This document shows positions 1 through 5,507 of a stretch of 5,507 nt of DNA, in pieces; position 1 is the stretch's first letter; every line of letters starts with the position of its first letter. The DNA comes from Clostridia bacterium (GTDB lineage: Bacteria > Bacillota > Clostridia > Oscillospirales > Acutalibacteraceae), in assembly GCA_017454565.1 (NCBI GenBank), contig JAFTCS010000075.1, positions 1 to 5,507 of the forward strand. Direction: 5' to 3'. A program made the position numbers and the translations under genes. The notes under the pieces were generated by a model, which was given only the letters and a program-made list of their open reading frames with translations, searched no databases and was not told the DNA's origin.

Positions 1-53
1 CATAAATGACATAAAAGTCATGTTGTTTCTGTGCCCGCAAGCCGTGAATGATC

Positions 54-57
54 GGAG
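54..57 (+). promoter_or_regulatory. Ribosome binding site of the first PP2C gene
   Basis: GGAG lies 8 bases before the ATG at 66. The in-frame ATG at 48 has no Shine-Dalgarno-like sequence in front of it, and the ATG at 60 would be only two bases from this GGAG. The site therefore favours the start at 66. The preceding 50 bases show no convincing promoter. Confidence 0.6.
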
Positions 58-65
58 AGATGGCG

Positions 66-794
66 ATGCTGGATCACGCAAGTCTGACCTCAATCGGACA
101 AAGAGAAATGAATGAGGATAGGATAGGCATAACCGACCTTGGTGAGGACAGGTTCTGCTTTGTGTTGGCGGATGGTCTTGGCGGACCGGGAAGAGGCGGA
201 GATGCGGCTGCGGTTGCCGTACAGAGTGCCGGTGAGGTGTTCAGCGCTTTTTCTGACAGGAACGATGTTGTTGAAATGATATTTGAAGCGGCACAGAAGC
301 GGGTGCTTTATGAACATAAGGCCCGCCGTGTAAGAAATACTATGAAAACTACCCTCTCTGTGGTTACCTCGGTGGGCGGTAAGCTACGCTATGGTACCAT
401 AGGGGATACAAGAGTATACATTTTCCGTGACAGCAGGGTCGAGATGGTGTCTCACGACCATAGCGTGGCTCAGGTATTGGCCGATGCGGGGGAAATAAGT
501 CCTGATGATATACGAAGCCATCCCGACAGGTCAAAACTGTTACGATGCATAGGTGAAAGCTGGGACGATAAACCCGGTTATGAGGTTTCGGAGGGCATTT
601 ATATGTGCAGGGGAATGTCGGTGCTGATGTGCACAGACGGTTTCTGGGGGCATATCCACGAGGACATGATGACTCAATGCCTGTGGGAGACCGATACCGC
701 CGCGAAATGGCTTGACGCAATGGCGCTCATAGTAAAGCAGGACGGAAGCACCGGGGAAGCCGATAACTATTCGGCAATTGCCATAAGGTACTGA
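66..794 (+). CDS. PP2C-family Ser/Thr protein phosphatase (PrpC/Stp type)
   Basis: A probable cytoplasmic metal-dependent phosphatase of 242 residues, the usual size of a single-domain bacterial PP2C, that would remove phosphate from Ser/Thr. The order of PP2C motifs is complete: GQREMNEDR (metal Asp about residue 18), ADGLGG (Asp about 36), IGDTRVY (about 112-118), SHDHSVAQVL (about 129-138), a flap segment with HPDR and LLRCIG, CTDGF (Asp about 191) and the final DNYSAIAI (Asp about 233). All expected metal-binding aspartates are present, so it is probably active. The usual GTT before the core strand is KTT here. There is no signal peptide, membrane helix or extra domain. The start at 66 is preferred over 48 because of the GGAG at 54-57. 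The kinase gene follows after 45 bases, so the two are probably co-transcribed and the kinase or its targets are the likely substrates (inference). Confidence 0.93.
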   Translation: MLDHASLTSIGQREMNEDRIGITDLGEDRFCFVLADGLGGPGRGGDAAAVAVQSAGEVFSAFSDRNDVVEMIFEAAQKRVLYEHKARRVRNTMKTTLSVVTSVGGKLRYGTIGDTRVYIFRDSRVEMVSHDHSVAQVLADAGEISPDDIRSHPDRSKLLRCIGESWDDKPGYEVSEGIYMCRGMSVLMCTDGFWGHIHEDMMTQCLWETDTAAKWLDAMALIVKQDGSTGEADNYSAIAIRY

Positions 795-839
795 GCTGCT
801 GTCAGGGTTCTATGTAAAATACAGAGGTGTGTGTGAAAT

Positions 840-2117
840 ATGTTGTGTCCTAATTGTTTTTCTCAGTCCTTCAACGGTCAGACGTGCTCCGCATGTCATT
901 ACGAAAAGAAGGAAGAAAAGTGCATTGAGGATCTTAAACTATTCTGTAAACTGAAAGAGAGATATATTATCGGCAGATCGCTGGGTGCCGGCGGCTTTGG
1001 CATTACCTATGTGGCATACGACACACAAGCGGACAAGAAGGTCTGCGTGAAGGAATATTTTCCGATGGGGCTGGTCGTGCGCGGCCGTGACGGGAAATCC
1101 ATACAGTATTCAAGACAGAACCGTATGCAGGAATTCCAGCACGGCATAGGCAGGTTTATAGACGAGGCGGGCATTATCAGCCAAATGAACAACATTTCCG
1201 GCGTAGTAAAGGTGACAGACTGCTTTGAAGAGAACGGCACCGCATATTATGTGATGGAATATCTTGACGGTGTGGCACTGAAAAAGCTTGTGCCGGAAAA
1301 CGGTCTTGACCTGAAGGTGGCCAGCCAGATAATTATGAAGGCCGGTCGTACCCTTGACCTTATACATAAAGAAAAGGGTTATCTTCACAGGGATATAAGC
1401 CCTGAAAATATAATGATCCTGCAGACAGGCAGGGTGGTGGTCATAGATTTCGGCAGCGCGAAGAATTTCTTTATGAGCAACAGCAACTATACCATTACCT
1501 TAAAGCATGGTTTTGCACCGATAGAGCAGTATTCCAGCACCGATATGCAGGGACCGTTTACAGACCTGTACGCTCTTGCCAGCACCTATTATTTTATGCT
1601 GACAGGCAAGGTCATTCCAAGGGCAACCGACAGACTGACGGGCGCTGTATACGAACCGCTTTCGTCACTGAGACCTTCTGTGGGTCAGGAGATCTCCGAT
1701 ATAGTGGATAACGCCCTCAAACTGCGTCCGTCTGAGAGGACACAGACCATAGGGGAGTTCCTCGACAGCCTCGAAGCAGTCATAAAGACCAGAGGCTATG
1801 ACGAGGACCATGTTTTTGTGTCGGTGAGCATAGACGGAGCCGTACAGGATCATGTGAGCATAATGGAAAATCAGGAAGTAACGGTGGGCAGGTCCGCAAA
1901 ATGCGATATCGTGTTCCCGAACTGCGACAACGTGAGCAAGCTGCACTGCAAGCTAAGATATGACAGCAAGAAAAAGCAGTTCTGCATAGAGGACTGTTCG
2001 ACCAACGGCACCTACATCAACTATGTGAAGATGGAAAAGGGAGTTAAGTATTTCGTAGGCAAGCAGGATCTTATAATTCTTGCCAACACCAAATACAGAC
2101 TGATATTGGGGGAATGA
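840..2117 (+). CDS. Zinc-ribbon Ser/Thr protein kinase with C-terminal FHA domain
   Basis: A 425-residue eukaryotic-like (Hanks-type) kinase. Residues 1-28 form a zinc ribbon with Cys 3, 6, 16 and 19. The kinase domain spans about 41-315: glycine loop LGAGGFGITY (48-57), ATP lysine 71 within VKEYFP, alphaC glutamate 109 in FIDEA, hinge VMEYLDG (138-144), catalytic HRDISPEN (183-190), DFG (203-205), GFAPIEQY (224-231) and DLYALAS (242-248). All catalytic residues are present, so it should be active. An FHA domain follows at about 325-425, with GR (350-351), SKLH (366-369, usually SRxH) and STNGT (387-391); such domains bind phosphothreonine. No transmembrane helix is seen, unlike PknB/PrkC kinases, so it is probably cytosolic. 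AGAGGTG lies 10 bases before the start. It sits between two PP2C genes, which implies reversible control. Thr 218 and 220 in the activation segment are candidate autophosphorylation sites (inference). Confidence 0.93.
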   Translation: MLCPNCFSQSFNGQTCSACHYEKKEEKCIEDLKLFCKLKERYIIGRSLGAGGFGITYVAYDTQADKKVCVKEYFPMGLVVRGRDGKSIQYSRQNRMQEFQHGIGRFIDEAGIISQMNNISGVVKVTDCFEENGTAYYVMEYLDGVALKKLVPENGLDLKVASQIIMKAGRTLDLIHKEKGYLHRDISPENIMILQTGRVVVIDFGSAKNFFMSNSNYTITLKHGFAPIEQYSSTDMQGPFTDLYALASTYYFMLTGKVIPRATDRLTGAVYEPLSSLRPSVGQEISDIVDNALKLRPSERTQTIGEFLDSLEAVIKTRGYDEDHVFVSVSIDGAVQDHVSIMENQEVTVGRSAKCDIVFPNCDNVSKLHCKLRYDSKKKQFCIEDCSTNGTYINYVKMEKGVKYFVGKQDLIILANTKYRLILGE

Positions 2118-2120
2118 TCC

Positions 2121-2912
2121 ATGTGTCCCGAGAACGAGAGCAGCATCCCGACCAGAAGATATGATCCCGAGCTTAAATACTATGCTTCAAGCATAGTGGG
2201 AACAAGAAAGTACCAGCAGGATTCTTACGCCTGCATTGAGACTCCGGAGGGTATACTTGCCGTTGTCTGCGACGGAATGGGCGGACTTGAGGGCGGTGAG
2301 AGAGCCAGCGCTTTAGCGGTGCGCACCCTTGTGGAGGATTATATAGGCGGTTCGATCGCCGATATAAGAAAATTCATGCGCAACGAGGTCATAAGGATAG
2401 ACAGCATGGTCACAAAGCTTTGTGACAGCAGCGGCAGACCCCTTGGAGCTGGTACTACACTTGCAGCGGTCTATTCCTGCAACGGCTGTATGGATTGGAT
2501 ATCGGTGGGCGACAGCAAGATCTATGTCATAAGGAACAATACCATACAGTGCATTGTCCGTGAGCACAACTACAGGATGATGCTGAACGATATGTATATG
2601 AAGGGTGAGATAACCCTGGAGCAGTACCGCGGTGAGGAGCACAAGGCGGAGGCTCTGATAAGCTTTCTCGGGATCGGCAATGTGTCGCTCATGGATGAAA
2701 ACGAGGTGCCTTTGCAGCTTATGCAGGGGGATATCATACTTCTGTGCAGTGACGGACTTTATAAGTCGCTTTCAGATCAGATGATACTTGCCATAATCTC
2801 GGACAACTATTTCGATATGCAGAGGGCTGCTGATGAACTGACGGATGCAGCTCTGAGATATTCAACCAAGAGTCAGGACAATACAACTGTTGTTATCCTG
2901 CAATATAACTGA
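2121..2912 (+). CDS. Second PP2C-family Ser/Thr protein phosphatase, divergent
   Basis: A 263-residue PP2C domain protein, probably cytosolic. Visible motifs are VGTRKYQQDS (26-35, metal Asp 34), VCDGMGG (49-55, Asp 51) followed by GGERAS, GAGTTLAAV (109-117), VGDSKIYVI (129-137), LLCSDGLY (207-214, Asp 211) and SQDNTTVVIL (251-260, Asp 253). The metal-binding aspartates are all kept, so activity is likely. The segment after the GDS strand is unusual: DHS reads EHN (148-150), and the flap around 151-185 lacks the common HP..N..L pattern, which suggests a different substrate from the first phosphatase (inference). It starts 3 bases after the kinase stop codon, with GGGGG at 2108-2112 inside the kinase's last codons as ribosome binding site, so translation is probably coupled. 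A probable terminator follows, making it the last gene of the first unit. Confidence 0.92.
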   Translation: MCPENESSIPTRRYDPELKYYASSIVGTRKYQQDSYACIETPEGILAVVCDGMGGLEGGERASALAVRTLVEDYIGGSIADIRKFMRNEVIRIDSMVTKLCDSSGRPLGAGTTLAAVYSCNGCMDWISVGDSKIYVIRNNTIQCIVREHNYRMMLNDMYMKGEITLEQYRGEEHKAEALISFLGIGNVSLMDENEVPLQLMQGDIILLCSDGLYKSLSDQMILAIISDNYFDMQRAADELTDAALRYSTKSQDNTTVVILQYN

Positions 2913-2913
2913 G

Positions 2914-2953
2914 ACCCTGCAAGGCGGAGTGCCTCTGCTGTCGGGTTTGTTTT
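2914..2953 (+). terminator. Probable Rho-independent terminator after the second PP2C gene
   Basis: Beginning two bases past the stop codon, ACCC (2914-2917) can pair with GGGT (2943-2946), and inside it GCA plus AGGC (2919-2925) with GCCT and TGC (2931-2938, one bulged C). The loop is GGAGT and the stem has one uneven internal loop. The T-rich run TTTGTTTT (2946-2953) follows directly. The imperfect stem and interrupted T run lower confidence, but a promoter-like site downstream fits a transcription boundary here. Confidence 0.5.
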
Positions 2954-2969
2954 GGAAAGAAATTAACAT

Positions 2970-3000
2970 TTGGAACGAGTTAACTTTCAAAAACTATAAT
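2970..3000 (+). promoter_or_regulatory. Probable promoter of the pseudokinase – membrane protein unit
   Basis: A perfect TATAAT -10 box lies at 2995-3000, about 100 bases before the pseudokinase start. The -35 region is weak: TTGGAA (2970-2975) matches the housekeeping consensus at 4 of 6 places with a long 19-base spacer. GGAAC (2972-2976) also resembles an ECF-sigma -35 element, though the matching -10 is not clear. TTAAC occurs twice (2963-2967, 2980-2984), flanking the -35 region, and the second lies in the palindrome AGTTAACT (2978-2985), so an activator or repressor site is possible. Transcription would begin near 3007. Confidence 0.5.
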
Positions 3001-3006
3001 TGGGAA

Positions 3007-3019
3007 CGGCAGCTTGCCG
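3007..3019 (+). repeat. Short hairpin repeat, copy 1
   Basis: CGGCA – GCT – TGCCG forms a 5-base-pair stem with a three-base loop, at the predicted transcription start. The same 13 bases recur at 5466-5478, after the last gene. No T run follows directly, so it is not a usual terminator. It could be a mobile palindromic repeat remnant or an mRNA 5'-end structure. Confidence 0.5.
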
Positions 3020-3063
3020 CTGAAAAGGCTTGAGCGAAACTTTATTTTTTTATCAATTATTAT

Positions 3064-3075
3064 ATTGCCGGCAAT
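3064..3075. promoter_or_regulatory. Perfect 12-base palindrome in the pseudokinase leader
   Basis: ATTGCCGGCAAT is a perfect inverted repeat 11 bases before the AGGAG ribosome binding site (3086-3090). It could be an operator for a dimeric regulator. Its right half, CGGCAA (3069-3074), could alternatively pair with TTGCCG (3014-3019) of the hairpin upstream. A single short palindrome may also occur by chance. Confidence 0.3.
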
Positions 3076-3099
3076 CTATTAGGTCAGGAGCTGACTAGA

Positions 3100-4026
3100 A
3101 TGAATACGGAACCCGAAAAGTATTGTATATCCTGCATGCAGAGCATAGGCGCGGAGGAGCAGTGCCCATTCTGCGGATTCAAAAGAAGCTCCTATGTCGC
3201 TGATGTTGGCGTTATGAAGCCGGATACCCTGTTTGAGAGCCGTTATCATGTGGGTGCGGCTTATATGAATGACGGGGTGTTTACCTCGTACAGCGCCTAT
3301 GACAATATAATGAAAAGGCGCGTGGTGCTGAGGGTATTCAGCGACGGCAGCACCGACTATGAGCATTACAGCCGCAAAGGAAGGTTTCAGGATACTTATA
3401 AGAGACTTGCGCTTATGGACATGGTTTCATTTCCGAAGGTGTATACCTGCAAAGCCTTTGAGGGCGGAGCTTATGCCGTGTGTGAATATGTGTCGGAAAT
3501 CAGGCTTTCGCAGGAAATAGCAAAAAACGGAAAAATGAGCTTTGAGGATGCTAAAAGCCTGCTGCTGCCGGTAATAGTGACACTGAAGCTTATGCATGAC
3601 GAGAGACTGGTACATGGCTGTGTCTGCGCAGACGCAGTGCGCCGCAAGGACAAGACCGTTCTGCTGTGTGATGCCTCCGGTTCCGCCGGGAATAAATTTG
3701 CCGCCGATGACGTGCGGGAATTTCTCAGGCTGTTTGTGGCTGTAATGTACGGCAGCCCTACACCTGTTCCGCTGGAATTTATAAAGGGAGCATTTACCGC
3801 ACGAAATGAGCTTTCACTGCCGCCTGACGCTTTGGAGTGCTTTGTCACGGCATTCGATTCCGGCGGGATAGAGGCAACCTCTGACTTTGTGCTGCGGAAG
3901 CTTTATCACTGTTCGGATATAGCTCTCGGCGTGAAAAAACAGCCGGCAAAACCGCCGGAATCCGTAATTTCCTACGCCGTGTCACAGGGGGTTGCGGTAA
4001 AGGGGCTTATCACCTCGCTGACCTGA
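3100..4026 (+). CDS. Zinc-ribbon pseudokinase
   Basis: A 308-residue soluble protein that looks like a relative of the upstream kinase but has lost catalysis. Residues 9-26 form a zinc ribbon (Cys 9, 12, 22, 25), with the same CX2C-X9-CX2C spacing as in the kinase. From about 48 to 220 the kinase fold can be followed: a degenerate glycine loop (52-62), VVLRVF where the ATP lysine is Arg 78, RFQDTYKRLA where the alphaC glutamate is replaced by Thr 99, a hinge CEYVSE (128-133), VHGCVCAD in place of HRDxxxxN (171-178), CDASG in place of DFG (190-194), and a DVREFLRLF helix. The loss of all these elements argues for a scaffold or allosteric partner (inference). The C-terminal 90 residues show no recognised domain, and there is no FHA domain. 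The start is supported by AGGAG 9 bases upstream. The membrane protein gene follows after 29 bases, so the two are probably co-transcribed. Confidence 0.82.
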   Translation: MNTEPEKYCISCMQSIGAEEQCPFCGFKRSSYVADVGVMKPDTLFESRYHVGAAYMNDGVFTSYSAYDNIMKRRVVLRVFSDGSTDYEHYSRKGRFQDTYKRLALMDMVSFPKVYTCKAFEGGAYAVCEYVSEIRLSQEIAKNGKMSFEDAKSLLLPVIVTLKLMHDERLVHGCVCADAVRRKDKTVLLCDASGSAGNKFAADDVREFLRLFVAVMYGSPTPVPLEFIKGAFTARNELSLPPDALECFVTAFDSGGIEATSDFVLRKLYHCSDIALGVKKQPAKPPESVISYAVSQGVAVKGLITSLT

Positions 4027-4055
4027 ATGGATTTTGGATGTAAGGAGATATTATC

Positions 4056-5456
4056 ATGGTAAGCTGTAAGAATTGCAATAACGTATTTGACGAAAGCTTT
4101 GGTGTTTGCCCCAAGTGCGGCACCGTATATGTTCCGGATGCGAACCCTGTTGCTGCCGAGCCGCAGTACATGGCATTCCAGAATGAAGCGCAGATGAAAG
4201 AAAAGGCAGCCGGAAAAAAAGGCTCTGCTGGCAAGAAGATTGCCATTATTGCAGTGCTTATAGCCGTTATCATCGGTGCGGTGCTTACGATAATCCTGGT
4301 GATCGCCGGCAGCAAGAACTCACAGGCTGTAAGAGAGCAGATGTCACTGGGTGAAAAGTACATGTCCGATGAGGACTATGATGAAGCTATCATTGCCTTT
4401 GAGAAGGCTATAGAGATAGACCCGAACAATATTGACGCTTATAAGAAGCTGGCTGAGGCTTACAAGGCTGTAGGCAACTATACCGGATCTATCAGGGCTC
4501 TCAGAAGAGGTTACGAGAGAACCGGCAACGGCGAACTCAAGAGTCTTCTTGATGAATACACACTGACCTTCGGCCTGGAAAATTCTATTAAGGATGCCAA
4601 GGTGAGTGAGAACGGCAGTATAAACGGCCTGACCTATACTATTTATGATAACGGTGTTACGGTCATTGACGGAAACGGTTATCTGCCGGATACAGACAAG
4701 GACAATGTAATCTGGAAGAACAAGAAGGTAACAGAGGTCTACCTGAAGGAGGGAGTCTCTGAGATAGGCAGGTATGCTTTCCGTGACTGCGATACCATTA
4801 CAAGTATCCACATTCCCAGAAGCGTGACAAAGATAGGCGAATGGGCGTTCAATGAGTGCGACAGGCTTACTTCAATTGAGGTTGACCCCGACAACAACTA
4901 CTATACCTCGGTAGACGGTGTGCTCTACAACAAGGAAAAGACTACCCTTGAGGCTTATCCGTCGGGCAGAGCCGGAAGCTATACTCTGCCCTATACTGTT
5001 ACGGATATTATGAACTGGGCATTTGCAGGATGTAAGAATCTCACATATATAAGTGTTGAGAATGGCATAGAGGCTTTCCGGTCTGATGACGGTGTGCTCT
5101 ATACAAAGGAATACAAGGCTCTGGTGGCTTATCCTGCGGCAAGGAACGGCGACGCAGTATATAACATCAACGAAAATGTTACAGAGATAAGACCTCATGC
5201 TTTCTACAAGAGCAGCAATCTGGAGGTCATTGTAGTTCCTGCGAGTGTCAAAAATGTTATGTTCCATGCTTTTGAGGGTCTCACCGCCGACCAGACGATA
5301 TTCCTCAGCGGCAGAAAGAGCGTTCCTTATTCATGGGACAGCAAGTGGACATACAAGTGCAAGGCCGAGATCAAGACTGACGACCAGACCCAGGAGAGCA
5401 GCGATTCCTACGGCTACAGCGATATCGGCGATTACATCCCGGACTATGTTTATTGA
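4056..5456 (+). CDS. Membrane-anchored zinc-ribbon, TPR and BspA-type LRR_5 protein
   Basis: A 466-residue protein with four parts. A zinc ribbon has Cys 4, 7, 18 and 21. A lysine-rich stretch (48-61) precedes one strong hydrophobic helix (about 62-84), which by the positive-inside rule puts the ribbon in the cytosol and the rest outside. Two TPR motifs follow (about 93-125 and 126-158; note the EKAIEIDPNN ending). Five LRR_5 units follow (about 224-246, 247-269, 270-327, 328-387, 388-410), with signatures such as IGRYAF, IGEWAF and IMNWAF; units 3 and 4 carry an insert with DGVLY and AYP. The tail (442-466) is acidic and has five tyrosines. No cleavable signal peptide or LPXTG signal is seen. 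LRR_5 proteins often bind surfaces, hosts or partner proteins. Here it could be the sensor or output of the kinase locus (inference). AAGGAG 8 bases upstream supports the start. Confidence 0.88.
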   Translation: MVSCKNCNNVFDESFGVCPKCGTVYVPDANPVAAEPQYMAFQNEAQMKEKAAGKKGSAGKKIAIIAVLIAVIIGAVLTIILVIAGSKNSQAVREQMSLGEKYMSDEDYDEAIIAFEKAIEIDPNNIDAYKKLAEAYKAVGNYTGSIRALRRGYERTGNGELKSLLDEYTLTFGLENSIKDAKVSENGSINGLTYTIYDNGVTVIDGNGYLPDTDKDNVIWKNKKVTEVYLKEGVSEIGRYAFRDCDTITSIHIPRSVTKIGEWAFNECDRLTSIEVDPDNNYYTSVDGVLYNKEKTTLEAYPSGRAGSYTLPYTVTDIMNWAFAGCKNLTYISVENGIEAFRSDDGVLYTKEYKALVAYPAARNGDAVYNINENVTEIRPHAFYKSSNLEVIVVPASVKNVMFHAFEGLTADQTIFLSGRKSVPYSWDSKWTYKCKAEIKTDDQTQESSDSYGYSDIGDYIPDYVY

Positions 5457-5464
5457 TTTTCTGA

Positions 5465-5479
5465 CCGGCAGCTTGCCGG
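5465..5479 (+). repeat. Short hairpin repeat, copy 2
   Basis: CCGGCA – GCT – TGCCGG is a 6-base-pair stem with a three-base loop, 8 bases after the stop codon of the LRR protein. Its central 13 bases equal those at 3007-3019. No T run follows, so an intrinsic terminator is not clear, although such a stem could protect the mRNA 3' end. Confidence 0.5.
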
Positions 5480-5491
5480 CGCGAATGGGGT

Positions 5492-5506
5492 CCAGCGTCA
5501 CGCTGG
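5492..5506 (+). repeat. Second GC-rich hairpin at the window edge
   Basis: CCAGCG – TCA – CGCTGG is another 6-base-pair stem with a three-base loop, 12 bases after the previous hairpin. The window stops one base later, so it cannot be seen whether a T run follows (terminator) or further hairpins (repeat array). Confidence 0.45.
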
Positions 5507-5507
5507 C

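Noticed and set aside
48..65. Earlier start codons of the first PP2C at 48 and 60
   Set aside because: Neither has a properly spaced ribosome binding site. The extra residues add nothing to the PP2C domain. The start at 48 remains possible.
2..115. Open frame running in from the left edge, possible end of an upstream gene
   Set aside because: It is open only for 37 codons, its translation shows no recognisable domain or composition, and it would overlap the first PP2C gene by about 50 bases.
778..820. Internal promoter before the kinase (TTGCCA at 778, TAAAAT at 815)
   Set aside because: The spacer is about 31 bases, far from the usual 16-18, and the 45-base gap with a ribosome binding site fits a simple operon.
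3007..3051. Hairpin at 3007 with the T-rich run at 3041-3051 as a terminator
   Set aside because: The T run starts 21 bases after the stem, too far for an intrinsic terminator, and the stem has only five pairs.
3030..3066. Second promoter using TTGAGC (3030-3035) with TATATT (3061-3066)
   Set aside because: The spacer is 25 bases and would leave a very short leader. The TATAAT at 2995 is much better.
4344..4811. Long open frame of 155 codons on the minus strand inside the LRR gene
   Set aside because: It lies fully inside a gene with clear TPR and LRR domains on the other strand and shows no recognisable domain. The same holds for the minus-strand frames at 4872-5267, 4010-4363, 3471-3848, 364-720 and 2313-2642.
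1..5507. CRISPR array, tRNA or rRNA, insertion sequence
   Set aside because: No regularly spaced direct repeats, no cloverleaf or rRNA-like stretch and no transposase motifs were seen. Only short hairpin repeats are present.

Overview
The window reads as a compact bacterial signalling locus, all on the + strand. It holds five genes in two groups: PP2C phosphatase – Ser/Thr kinase with FHA domain – PP2C phosphatase, then pseudokinase – membrane protein with TPR and BspA-type leucine-rich repeats. Strong AGGAG-type ribosome binding sites, moderate GC content, short gaps and the protein types (kinase with a KEYFP-type lysine motif, zinc-ribbon-headed proteins, LRR_5 surface proteins) suggest a gut or rumen Clostridia member, perhaps Ruminococcus or a relative. 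That placement is inference from style, not from a marker gene.

Layout. 1-65: short leader with the ribosome binding site of the first gene. 66-794: complete PP2C phosphatase. 840-2117: protein kinase with an N-terminal zinc ribbon and a C-terminal FHA domain. 2121-2912: second, divergent PP2C, three bases behind the kinase. 2913-3099: intergenic region with a probable terminator, a TATAAT promoter, a small hairpin and a perfect 12-base palindrome. 3100-4026: zinc ribbon plus a degenerate kinase fold that has lost the ATP lysine, the alphaC glutamate, HRD and DFG. 4056-5456: zinc ribbon, one transmembrane helix, two TPRs and five LRR_5 units. 5457-5507: two GC-rich hairpins, one sharing 13 bases with the hairpin at 3007.

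How it may work (inference). The kinase and the two phosphatases would form a reversible Ser/Thr phosphorylation switch, with the FHA domain reading phosphothreonine on the kinase or a partner. The pseudokinase looks like a scaffold or allosteric partner. The membrane protein would expose its TPR/LRR part outside the cell and keep its zinc ribbon inside. Matching zinc ribbons on the kinase, pseudokinase and membrane protein suggest a shared docking or regulatory module. The parts are known families; the combination is the interesting point. It resembles kinase/PP2C/FHA sets near secretion systems and the TerY-P triads, but no secretion or vWA gene lies inside this window.
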